Assembly: GCA_035415725.1 (NCBI GenBank)
Contig: DAOOGN010000015.1
Coordinates: 1-50,996, forward strand
Length of the DNA: 50,996 nt
Reading direction: 5' to 3'
Source of the DNA: DSWT01 sp035415725
Lineage (GTDB): Bacteria; Chloroflexota; Anaerolineae; B4-G1; SLSP01
The position numbers and the translations under genes are program-made. Position 1 is the first letter of the stretch. Every line of letters starts with the position of its first letter. The notes beneath the pieces were generated by a model, which was not told where the DNA came from, did not search any database, and saw nothing but the letters and a program-made list of their open reading frames with translations. Below are positions 23,239-30,553 of this stretch, piece after piece.

Positions 23239-24534
23239 TCAGGGATGGAGCACCTTCAGCGCGTACGTTGCCGCTTCTTCCGGCGTTTCCACATCGCCCT
23301 GCAGGATGGCGGTAAGCCCGGCTTGTAAGGCGCGCCGCACCGGTGTATCGACCGTGGGAGGCAGACTGCGTACTGTGCTTTCGAGAAGTTGCGTCAGGAA
23401 AGTCGTCTGCTCCGGCGACAGCATCCACAATTCGAGGGCGTCGTACTGCGCCGGCAACAGGTGTGTGGCGCGGGTTAAATCCGCCACCTGCTCCGGCGCG
23501 GTCAGCCATTCCAGCAGTTTGAGCGCGGCCTTTTGGCGGAAGGGGTCCTGGCTCACCACTGCCATAGACCAGACGTGCCCGATGGCAATCGGTTTGCCGG
23601 TCGGCGTCGGCATCCAACCGGGGAGACTGCCCTGCGGTGGGTTGGTCCAATACTCTCCGGCAGGAATAGCGCTCAGCTTTCCAATGCCCTCCTGATAAGT
23701 CGCCCAGCACGCGCTGGCGTCTGGAAGCTCCATGACACGCTCGACGTTGATCAGGTTCCGGCTCTTCATGGCGGCAAAAAAACGGTAGAGTTGCTCCAAT
23801 ACCGGGCGGTCCAGTTTTACTTTTCCGTTTTCGTCCACGACAGTCCCATCGGCTCCCAGGTAGGCGGCCAACAGGGCGTCGTCTGCCAGCCCATCGGGTG
23901 GCGCCGCCGGGAAAAGGAGCGTGTATCCGCCGGTCAACACATCGGTCCACGAGAAGGGCGGGGTGGCGGAGACGTTTTGGCGATAGACCATGTGGTCGGC
24001 CTGGACGACAAAGGGGATGCCATAAGTGGAGGTGATGTGCGGATCCGGCACCCACACAAACGGGAAGAACTCCTTCACCTTTAACGGTGTGACGGCAAGT
24101 CGCTGCACATAGCCCTCTTGCGCTGCGGTCTGGAGATCATCCGTATTGAGGATAATCAAGTCCGGTACGACGCTGGGCGCAGCAGCGTAAGCCGTGCTTA
24201 ACATATTGTAAAGCCCACCTGTCCCCGCACGTTTTTTGACGATAATCTGCACCTGAATGTCTGGCTGAATCAACGAGAATGCTGCCAACTGCTCATGGAA
24301 TATCGAAGCACCCGTCTCGTCTTCGTAGGGATTGAGAAAATCAGGCACCCAAAGCGTCAATGTCACCAGGCCGGGCAAAGGCGTCGGCGTAGGGGTTGGC
24401 GTGGGTTCGGGCGTCGGCGTAGGAGTTGCCGTGGGCGTGGATGTTGGCGTCATGGGCGATGTTTCCAGCCATGCACACCCGCCGAGCGCCACGGTGAGTA
24501 AAATTCCAACCAGGCCTATACGTATCATCTTCAC
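23239..24534 (-). CDS. Extracellular solute-binding lipoprotein (ABC family 1-like)
   Basis: A 431-residue lipoprotein; lipobox GGC with Cys20 when the GTG at 24534 is the start. This GTG is preferred to the ATG six nt downstream because AGGAGG lies 6 nt before it. A Thr-Pro linker (about 26-52) is followed by a family 1 solute-binding fold: VTLTLWVPDFLNPYED, DLIILNTDDLQTAAQEG, YGIPFVVQADHMVYR and WSMAVVSQDPFRQKAALKLLEWLTAPEQVADL. These proteins deliver sugars or oligosaccharides to ABC importers. No permease or ATPase gene is nearby; instead it is coupled to glycerate kinase. Ligand unknown. Confidence 0.88.
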   Translation of the reverse strand: MKMIRIGLVGILLTVALGGCAWLETSPMTPTSTPTATPTPTPEPTPTPTPTPLPGLVTLTLWVPDFLNPYEDETGASIFHEQLAAFSLIQPDIQVQIIVKKRAGTGGLYNMLSTAYAAAPSVVPDLIILNTDDLQTAAQEGYVQRLAVTPLKVKEFFPFVWVPDPHITSTYGIPFVVQADHMVYRQNVSATPPFSWTDVLTGGYTLLFPAAPPDGLADDALLAAYLGADGTVVDENGKVKLDRPVLEQLYRFFAAMKSRNLINVERVMELPDASACWATYQEGIGKLSAIPAGEYWTNPPQGSLPGWMPTPTGKPIAIGHVWSMAVVSQDPFRQKAALKLLEWLTAPEQVADLTRATHLLPAQYDALELWMLSPEQTTFLTQLLESTVRSLPPTVDTPVRRALQAGLTAILQGDVETPEEAATYALKVLHP

Positions 24535-24585
24535 GGGTTGCCTCCTGAGCATAGTCTAAAGTCCCAAGTCGAAAGTCAATCCATC

Positions 24586-24707
24586 AGGACTTACGCAAGC
24601 CTGGTTCGAATCAAGCGGTAGAGGATTTGTAGTGACGCCTTCAGGCGTCTCTTAGGAGCTAAGAACGGCTAAAGCCGTCACTACAAACGGAAATTTGCGT
24701 AAGTCCT
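24586..24707. mobile_element. Nested MITE-like element, copy B (filled form)
   Basis: 122 bp. Outer ends are AGGACTTACGCAA (24586-24598) and TTTGCGTAAGTCCT (24694-24707), near-perfect inverted repeats. Inside, 24626-24687 is a second palindrome with ends TTTGTAGTGACG and CGTCACTACAAA containing two small hairpins (GCCTTCAGGC and CGGCTAAAGCCG). No ORF, so non-autonomous. Confidence 0.8.
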
Positions 24708-24729
24708 ATCCATGCTATTCGTGGCTTCT

Positions 24730-24758
24730 CTGAAAATAGCCCCAGAGCACCCAGAGTT
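24730..24758. repeat. Dispersed repeat R2, copy 2
   Basis: CTGAAAATAGCCCCAGAGCA then CCCAGAGTT; matches 12757-12785 (inverted) and 37645-37673. It lies 22 nt from element copy B, the same association as copy A. Confidence 0.65.
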
Positions 24759-24806
24759 CACACAAAAGAGGCGCTATCTGGACTGAAGCGAGCTTTTGCG
24801 GCAGAG

Positions 24807-25973
24807 TCATTTGGGGACTGTCCCGTCATCAGCATTGCCGGTGTACGCCTGAACAGCCGTGTAAATCAGCCGTGGCTGGAAATCAGGCGTCACGTAGGCG
24901 TAATAATCCTGGTAATTGTGGAGCCGTGTGGGGGTGCGGAACATCCACATCGCCAGCGCCGGGCACCAGGGCCAGTGTTCCTCCGCCCAGGTATAGGCAT
25001 CCAGCGTGTACTGGATGCGCTGCCCCGGTTTGACGGCCCACGTCCAGCGCGGATGGTCATTCCAGCCGGCCTCCGTCACGTAGATGGGCTTGTGGGCGTC
25101 GCCGTTGGCCTCCATAATGTCCCGTAAAAGTTCAACGCGCCGGAAGTTGATGAGGGTGGCGTCGGGCGGCGTCTCCGGCGAAAAGCCCAACCCGTAGGCG
25201 TGGGCAGCGAGGGCGTCGAAGTATGGCGCGGCGCCGGCGGTATACATCGCCGTCAGGTAGAGCAGATCGTTCAAGCCGGCGGGACTTCCCGGCGGCTCCA
25301 GGGTCGGAGCGAGGGCGCCCCCCAACACGATGACGTCCGGATTGGCCGTATGGGCGGCAGGATAAACAACGCGCAAAAGGTCGGTATAAGCCTCCGGCTC
25401 TACCGGGCGATAGCCCCATTCGAAGCTCAGATTCGGCTCGTTCCAGATGATGATATGCCGGACCTCGCCTCGATAACGGGCGACAAACGCGGCGACGAAG
25501 GCGGCAAAATCGGCGTAGTGAGCGGCGTCCAGGTAAGTATCCGTCGTCTCCTGGTCTTGTGGATCGGGTCGCGCCCATGCCGGCGTCATGCCCAGACGCG
25601 CGATGACCGTCAGCCCCTGGTTGTGGGCGTGGCGGATTACCTGGTCACTGTGTTCCCAGGCGTAGCGCTCCGGCGCCGGTTGGATGTAGGCCCAGGGAAA
25701 GTATTCGACGATCCACGGTGCCCCCATTTGGCGCACCATCGCCAACGAACGCTGAATCTTCCACTCCTCCACTTCATCGGTCAGGCGCGTGTGGACCCCC
25801 ACTTTCGGGTTGGACGTCAGCACGTACTGTTGGGGCGGCATGATCACCCGCACACGGACCGGCTGGACTCCCCCCATCACGAGGATCACCAACACGACCC
25901 CACGCCAGAGATGACGTCCGCGGATCGGGATAAGAGCGACAACCTCTGTTAACATAGCGTGTAACTTTTTCAT
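24807..25973 (-). CDS. Clan GH-A glycoside hydrolase-like protein, membrane-anchored or secreted
   Basis: A 388-residue protein with an N-terminal hydrophobic segment (about 22-36) that should act as anchor or signal peptide, then a (beta/alpha)8 barrel. Acid/base motif IIIWNEPNL (Glu179) and nucleophile motif IYVTEAGWND (Glu301) have the spacing of clan GH-A enzymes such as GH39, GH5 or GH51. The YFPWAYIQP…Y.WEHSD motif (residues about 91-110) recurs in GH39-like proteins. Both catalytic Glu are present. Substrate unknown, but a location next to a sugar-type solute-binding lipoprotein suggests polysaccharide use or remodelling. It begins 6 nt after the rimO stop without a visible ribosome site, suggesting coupling. 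Confidence 0.82.
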   Translation of the reverse strand: MKKLHAMLTEVVALIPIRGRHLWRGVVLVILVMGGVQPVRVRVIMPPQQYVLTSNPKVGVHTRLTDEVEEWKIQRSLAMVRQMGAPWIVEYFPWAYIQPAPERYAWEHSDQVIRHAHNQGLTVIARLGMTPAWARPDPQDQETTDTYLDAAHYADFAAFVAAFVARYRGEVRHIIIWNEPNLSFEWGYRPVEPEAYTDLLRVVYPAAHTANPDVIVLGGALAPTLEPPGSPAGLNDLLYLTAMYTAGAAPYFDALAAHAYGLGFSPETPPDATLINFRRVELLRDIMEANGDAHKPIYVTEAGWNDHPRWTWAVKPGQRIQYTLDAYTWAEEHWPWCPALAMWMFRTPTRLHNYQDYYAYVTPDFQPRLIYTAVQAYTGNADDGTVPK

Positions 25974-25979
25974 GTGGGT

Positions 25980-27389
25980 TCAAGGTTCATGCTGCCTGCC
26001 GGGTTCTTTCCCTTCCACGAGGCGCCCGATCAGATCGTATTCCAGAGCGTCGGTGATTTCAACCGTGACCAACCGGTGGGGACGCAGTTTTTTCTTGATC
26101 AAGACCAGGCCGTCGATTTCCGGCGCGTCGCGGTAAGAACGTCCCACCGTTATGCCCTCGCCGGTGCCTTCGAGCAAGACCGGCATGGACTTGCCGACGA
26201 ACGCGAAGTTTTTCCGACGCGAGATGGTCTGTTGGGCCAGCATGATGGCTTCATAACGTTCTTCTTTGGCCGCAGCCGGGACGTCATCCGCGAATTTCGC
26301 CGCGGCAGTGCCGTTCTCGTGCGAGTAGGTGAAAACGCCCAGACGGTCAAAACGTATCTCGTTGACGAAGTCCAGCAGCGTGAGAAATTCCGCTTCCGTC
26401 TCGCCGGGAAACCCTACGATGAAAGTCGTGCGCAAGGCGACGCCGGGGATGGCGGCGCGCAGTTGCTCGATGAGACGCCGCACGGCATCGATGTCCGGCG
26501 GACGGCGCATACGGCGCAAAACGTCCGGGTGTGCATGTTGCAGCGGAATGTCGATGTAGGGCAGAATCTGCGGCGACCCGGCGATGATGTCGATCAGACG
26601 TGGCGTGACAAAGCCGGGGAAAGCGTAGAGAAGGCGGATCCAGGGCACATCGGGAATGGCGACGACCATCTGCTCCAGAAGGTGAGCCAGACCCTCTTGC
26701 ATTCCCTGGTCATGGCCGTAATAGGTCACGTCCTGAGCGATGAGGTTGATTTCCAGGACGCCCAACGCTTGCAGTTGTCGTGCATCTTCCACAACCGTCG
26801 CTGGCGCGCGGCTGACGTGGGGCCCTTTGATCGCCGGAATGGCACAGAAGGCGCACCGGCGACTGCATCCATCGGCGATCTTGAGGAACGCGGACGGCCC
26901 TGAGATAACGTACCCCGGCGCGCCGGCCTCCTCCGGCAAGGCAACCGCCGTGTCGCCGACGCATTGGAGGAACGCTGTTTCCCGGTCATGGAGCAATCGA
27001 TCGGCCAGACTCACGATATGGTTCCACGAGCGAGTCCCGATCACAGCATCGAGTTGAGGGACGGCGGCCTGAAGTCCCTCAGGATCGCGTTGCGCCCAGC
27101 AGCCGGCGGCGACAAGCCGCTGCTCGGGACGCAGGCCGGCGGCCAAATCCTGTAAGGTCTCCAGCGATTCCTGGCGGGCCGGGCCGATAAAACCACAGGT
27201 GTTCACGATGACGATGTCGGCCAAATCCGGCTCCAGCGTAGCCCCATAGCCGGCCCGTTGTAGCAGTACGCCCATATTGCTGGAATCGACCGTGTTTTTG
27301 GGACAGCCCAGGGAGGCGATATAAAAACGGAAGGGGCGTTGTTCGCCCCTTCGACGTTGCGCCTGTTGCGGAGTGGGCGACTCCATCAT
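25980..27389 (-). CDS. rimO: Ribosomal protein S12 methylthiotransferase RimO
   Basis: A 469-residue radical-SAM methylthiotransferase. N-terminal UPF0004 domain with SLGCPKNTVDS (Cys29), VNTCGFI (Cys65) and AAGCWAQR (Cys97) ligating the auxiliary Fe-S cluster. The radical-SAM cluster motif is CSRRCAFC (Cys175, 179, 182), followed by IPAIKGPHVSR, and a C-terminal TRAM domain. SLGC-NT-D and the C-x3-C-x2-C followed by AIP favour RimO over MiaB. It adds a methylthio group to the conserved Asp of ribosomal protein S12. ATGA overlap with the upstream rodZ-like gene. Confidence 0.95.
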   Translation of the reverse strand: MMESPTPQQAQRRRGEQRPFRFYIASLGCPKNTVDSSNMGVLLQRAGYGATLEPDLADIVIVNTCGFIGPARQESLETLQDLAAGLRPEQRLVAAGCWAQRDPEGLQAAVPQLDAVIGTRSWNHIVSLADRLLHDRETAFLQCVGDTAVALPEEAGAPGYVISGPSAFLKIADGCSRRCAFCAIPAIKGPHVSRAPATVVEDARQLQALGVLEINLIAQDVTYYGHDQGMQEGLAHLLEQMVVAIPDVPWIRLLYAFPGFVTPRLIDIIAGSPQILPYIDIPLQHAHPDVLRRMRRPPDIDAVRRLIEQLRAAIPGVALRTTFIVGFPGETEAEFLTLLDFVNEIRFDRLGVFTYSHENGTAAAKFADDVPAAAKEERYEAIMLAQQTISRRKNFAFVGKSMPVLLEGTGEGITVGRSYRDAPEIDGLVLIKKKLRPHRLVTVEITDALEYDLIGRLVEGKEPGRQHEP

Positions 27390-28207
27390 GACTCCAACGG
27401 CACTTCCCCCAGGGGATTCCAGGCACGACGGACGACGGCGCCGGTATCGCCGAGCAGGCCCCAGTTGGTCCCGTTGAGGTAGAGTTCAAAAGCGCCGCCA
27501 TTTCCCGTAGAGACGATACACATGTCGCTGGCCGCCGCTTCGATGATCTGCCCCGGCGTGGCAATGCCCTGAAAGACGATGGTGGCATCCGCCGACACAC
27601 TGATCCAGGCGTTCTCGTTGGCAACCAGGCGCAGATTGACCTTACCGTCGGTGGAGATGGGGAAGACCATTGGCGTGGACGGCGTCTCCGCTGTCGTCGG
27701 CAGCGGCGTCTCTGTCGGGGTGGGGGTGGGCATGGTGGCCGTAGCGGGAGCGTGGTTCAAGAATTGCAGCCAGACAAAAGCGATGCCGGCGATGACCAGA
27801 AAGAAAATCAGGGTGACAAAAACGATCTGGAATAGGATGCTGGGGACATGCGCTCCGGCGGATCTGATTTCTTCCGCTTCGGGCTGTGGCGGCAGAAAGG
27901 GCGAAGGGCGGTCAACGATAGGGTCCCTGGATTCTACCGTGGCAGCACGCGCACGCGGCTGCATAGGACGGCCCTGGACCTCGGCGTCGTAGCGGGCGAG
28001 CGCCTCCTCAACCGGCAAGTTGAGATAGCGGGCGTAATTGCGGAGGAAACCCCGGGCCTGAATTTCTCCGGGCAATGCGGTATAGTCACCCATCTCCAAC
28101 GCCTGGAGATAGCGGCGGCGGATACGCAGCGCCTTCTCGGCATCCGCCAATGTAATCTGACGTGTTTCACGGGCGCGGCGCAGCCAGATGCCCAATCCCT
28201 CGCTCAT
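27386..28207 (-). CDS. RodZ-like protein: N-terminal HTH, one TM helix, C-terminal DUF4115
   Basis: A 273-residue protein. Residues about 1-70 form the RodZ-type helix-turn-helix (LGIWLRRARETRQITLADAEKAL, RRRYLQALEMGDYTALPG, RGFLRNYARYL). A charged region follows, then one membrane span at about 124-150, a Thr-Pro linker, and a beta-rich DUF4115-type domain (VNLRLVANENAWISVSADATIVFQG). RodZ links MreB to the cell-wall machinery in rods. Here rplI and rimO are the neighbours, and no mre gene is in the window. Its ATG (28207) shares one base with the rplI stop; GTG 28210 is an alternative. Confidence 0.88.
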   Translation of the reverse strand: MSEGLGIWLRRARETRQITLADAEKALRIRRRYLQALEMGDYTALPGEIQARGFLRNYARYLNLPVEEALARYDAEVQGRPMQPRARAATVESRDPIVDRPSPFLPPQPEAEEIRSAGAHVPSILFQIVFVTLIFFLVIAGIAFVWLQFLNHAPATATMPTPTPTETPLPTTAETPSTPMVFPISTDGKVNLRLVANENAWISVSADATIVFQGIATPGQIIEAAASDMCIVSTGNGGAFELYLNGTNWGLLGDTGAVVRRAWNPLGEVPLES

Positions 28208-28656
28208 CACGCCTCTGTCTCGACAATCACCTGGGCATGTCCGCGCACACCGCCTCCCAGTTTAACCTCGACAACGTGCTTCCCGACATCGCGGATGGGA
28301 TGCTCCAGAACGAGCCAGCGTTTGTCGAATTCGATCCCTAACGCCCGTTCGATGGTCGCTGCAATATCGGCCGACGTGATGGAACCGTAGAGCCGTCCGG
28401 TTTCACCGGCCCTGGCTTTGAATCTCAGGGGCGTGTTCTCCAGTTGCTCGGCGATATCCAGAGCGTGCTCGCGGAGGCGCGTCTCGTGGACCTTTTGTGT
28501 CTCCGCCAAGGCTTGTGCCGCCTTGATGTTGCTCTGGGTGGCCGGCATCGCCAGCCCCTTGGGGAAAAGGTAGTTCCGCGCATAGCCGTCGGACACAACT
28601 TTGACGTCGTTGGCTTTTCCCAGGTTTGGAACATCCTGTTTCAGGAAAACTTTCAT
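28207..28656 (-). CDS. rplI: 50S ribosomal protein bL9
   Basis: A 149-residue protein of normal length for bL9. N-terminal rRNA-binding domain with the signature VSDGYARNYLFPKGLAMPAT, then the long connecting helix and the C-terminal domain (FKARAGETGRLYGSITSADIA). AGGAGG lies 6 nt before ATG 28656, which therefore beats the adjacent ATG 28659. First gene of the run rplI-rodZ-like-rimO, all overlapping. Confidence 0.96.
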   Translation of the reverse strand: MKVFLKQDVPNLGKANDVKVVSDGYARNYLFPKGLAMPATQSNIKAAQALAETQKVHETRLREHALDIAEQLENTPLRFKARAGETGRLYGSITSADIAATIERALGIEFDKRWLVLEHPIRDVGKHVVEVKLGGGVRGHAQVIVETEA

Positions 28657-28704
28657 CATCAGCCTCCTGGCATCTCTCCATAGATTGGTCTGACTAGCGA
28701 GCGT

Positions 28705-28732
28705 ATAGTAACCCAAATTAGCTAAAGTGCAA
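28705..28732 (-). promoter_or_regulatory. Possible rplI promoter
   Basis: Minus-strand TTGCAC (28732-28727), 16 nt, TACTAT (28710-28705), 49 nt upstream of the start. Moderate match only. Confidence 0.35.
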
Positions 28733-28754
28733 TGAACCTGTCGGGCGCACTTGC

Positions 28755-28770
28755 TGTTTCACGTGAAACA
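28755..28770. promoter_or_regulatory. parS: parS site (ParB centromere-binding sequence)
   Basis: TGTTTCACGTGAAACA, a perfect 16-bp palindrome identical to the canonical chromosomal parS sequence bound by ParB/Spo0J across many phyla. It is intergenic, between rplI and the TPR gene. parS sites normally cluster near the replication origin. parA/parB are not in the window. Confidence 0.85.
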
Positions 28771-28826
28771 ACCACGCCAGAGAGGGCGGTTTGATCGCCC
28801 CTCCGGTGTCATATCACCTCTGCCGG

Positions 28827-29363
28827 TTATCCCAATAAGCGCGCTTGTAGAGCCAGCAGGGTCCGTTGCAATTTTTGCGATGCCGTTGGCTTATCTACCA
28901 TTTTCAGACCGGCCTGGTAGGCTGCCAGGCCTTCCTGACGGCGTCCCGATTTGAAGAGTGACAGGCCCAAAGCTATCAGCGTGTCACCCTCTTTCTGCCG
29001 GTCCCCGAGTTCTTCAAAAGTCGCGGCGGCCGTGCGCCAGGCTTCGATGGCTTCATCTTGTCGCTTGAGCGACGCATAGATGCTGGCCATGTTGCCGAGC
29101 GTCTGCGCCATACGCGACTTGTCGCCAAGCCGGGTGTAGATGCGGTAGGCTTCTTCGATAGACGCGAGCGCCTCATCCCAGTGATTCTGCTTGCGGTGAA
29201 TGATGCCGATGTTATTGAGCATCTCGCCGGCTTCGATTTCACGGTTCTCTTCGGCGAAGTGTTCCAAAGCTTCACTAAAGCGCCGTGCGGCCTCATCGTA
29301 TAGCCCCTCCTGGAAAAGGCGCAGACCTTCCTTCTGTAGTTCTTCGGCTGTCGGTGCATCCAT
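28827..29363 (-). CDS. Tetratricopeptide-repeat protein
   Basis: A 178-residue, all-helical protein consisting of about four TPR units (for example EGLYDEAARRFSEALEHFAEE, HWDEALASIEEAYRIYTRLGD, RQDEAIEAWRTAAATFEELGD, GRRQEGLAAYQAGLKMV). TPRs bind protein partners. No signal peptide, so cytoplasmic. AGGAGG before the ATG. It follows the double-HTH regulator by 12 nt, so it may be the regulator's partner. Confidence 0.88.
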   Translation of the reverse strand: MDAPTAEELQKEGLRLFQEGLYDEAARRFSEALEHFAEENREIEAGEMLNNIGIIHRKQNHWDEALASIEEAYRIYTRLGDKSRMAQTLGNMASIYASLKRQDEAIEAWRTAAATFEELGDRQKEGDTLIALGLSLFKSGRRQEGLAAYQAGLKMVDKPTASQKLQRTLLALQARLLG

Positions 29364-29375
29364 CTTTTTCCCCTC

Positions 29376-30053
29376 CTAAAAGGTGATTTCCAGCAAACCC
29401 TCGGCAATGGAGCGCAGTGCGCCGGCCGGCATCTGTGCAAGCTTCATCGCCAGTTCTAGATAACTTTTGTTGATCGGTTTGAGGATGAATTCGCGCAGCT
29501 CGGGTGTCATGCCTTTGAACAGTTCAAACTGATCCTGCAACAAATGCCATTTACCGATGTCGCTATCTTTATCGAGAAAATAACTGAGCGGAACGTTAAG
29601 CGCCCGGCAAACAACCTCCAGTTCGGCGACGGGAATCGGGCGTTTCCCCAACTCGTATTCGGCGATGGTCGTCAGCGGACATTCGAGCATGTCGGCCATG
29701 TCTTGCTGGGTACGCTTGGCCTCGGTGCGCAGTTGGCGTAGCCGCGCACCGACGATACGGTTTCGCAGGAGTAAGTAGATGTCGGGCTTGGGCGTTTTGT
29801 TCTCGGCCTGCATCTTGTTCAACGTGTCGGTCGTGCGTATCGCACTGAGAGGCACATTGAGGAACCGTGTCAACAGTTCCAACTCCGGCAGTGAGATGGC
29901 CTGGCTGCCTTCTTCGTAGGCTGCCAGCGTCTCGACGGGCACGCCCAGGACGGCAGCACATTCTTGTGGTGAAAGGCGCGACCGTTCACGCACGTTTTGG
30001 AGCAAGGCTCCGATGATCCGACTCCGCAGTTCAATTACTTCCTGGTTTGGCAT
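29376..30053 (-). CDS. Transcriptional regulator with two Xre-type HTH domains
   Basis: A 225-residue protein. Two Cro/C1-type HTH domains lie in tandem: residues about 12-72 (LLQNVRERSRLSPQECAAVLGVPVETLAAYEEG…LPELELLTRFLNVPLS) and about 100-160 (RLRQLRTEAKRTQQDMADMLECPLTTIAEYELG…VAELEVVCRALNVPLSYF). The repeat of both the helices and the 'P-V-P-L-S' ending shows internal duplication. A C-terminal helical part (about 175-225) may bind a partner or dimerise. AAGGAG lies 5 nt before ATG 30053. Co-transcribed with the TPR gene. No operator can be assigned. Confidence 0.88.
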   Translation of the reverse strand: MPNQEVIELRSRIIGALLQNVRERSRLSPQECAAVLGVPVETLAAYEEGSQAISLPELELLTRFLNVPLSAIRTTDTLNKMQAENKTPKPDIYLLLRNRIVGARLRQLRTEAKRTQQDMADMLECPLTTIAEYELGKRPIPVAELEVVCRALNVPLSYFLDKDSDIGKWHLLQDQFELFKGMTPELREFILKPINKSYLELAMKLAQMPAGALRSIAEGLLEITF

Positions 30054-30131
30054 AGCTACTCCTTATGTCGTGAAATCATCAGCCTGCATGGCAAAGTATA
30101 GCTAACCCGCTTGAATGGCTTCCACGAATTC

Positions 30132-30160
30132 ATTATAACACTACAACTATGTTGTGCAAA
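30132..30160 (-). promoter_or_regulatory. Predicted promoter of the regulator-TPR operon
   Basis: Minus-strand perfect TATAAT (30137-30132) with a weak -35 TTTGCA (30160-30155, 17-nt spacer), 79 nt upstream of the start. Confidence 0.4.
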
Positions 30161-30309
30161 AGATGGGTGGTCTGTTCAGACGTGGGCGGGCACGGTCGGA
30201 GACCGGCCCAAGCATTTCTCTCTCATTGGCCCTATACCCCGTTCTTGTCCTCTGCTCCTGATGGTTTATAATCAGAAGTAGGGCGGGCAAACAACCAGGG
30301 TATAAGACG

Positions 30310-30408
30310 GATCAAGCGGCGGGGGGTTGGTGGTGACGCCCTTAGGCGTCTTTTAGGAATCAGGAGCGGCTGAAGCCGTCACTGCAAACGGAAGTTCGCG
30401 TAAGTCCT
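30310..30408. mobile_element. Nested MITE-like element, copy C (left end decayed)
   Basis: GATCAAGCGGCGG leads into the inner palindrome (about 30327-30387, with GTGACGCCCTTAGGCGTC and CGGCTGAAGCCGTCAC) and then ACGGAAGTTCGCGTAAGTCC with the final T at 30408. The left AGGACTTACGCAA end is not recognisable. The rest of 30054-30553 holds a short hairpin (GTTCCA-ACG-TGGAAC, about 30496-30510) and a lone AAGGACTTAC at about 30529, but no gene. Confidence 0.65.
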
Positions 30409-30553
30409 AATACCCAACAACTGCTCGCCCATGGATTCGACCTCGTGACGTACCAGGCTGCACAGCGCACTAGCGAAAGATGGGATTCGACCCACGTTCC
30501 AACGTGGAACTTTCAACTTTGAACCTGCAAGGACTTACTGTCGGAGGATGGGG

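Noticed and set aside
24600..24625. GGTTCGAATC motif resembling a tRNA T-arm
   Set aside because: It is part of the repeat element's outer segment and recurs as GGCTCGAATC in copy A. No acceptor stem, D-arm or anticodon arm surrounds it.
28162..28176. TGTTTCACGG half-match to parS inside the rodZ-like gene
   Set aside because: Only the left half fits; the right half GGGCGC differs at most positions. Coding sequence explains it.
30409..30553. Possible small RNA before dnaE, suggested by the GTTCCA-ACG-TGGAAC hairpin
   Set aside because: No promoter or terminator flanks it and no known RNA family fits; only a short palindrome is supported.
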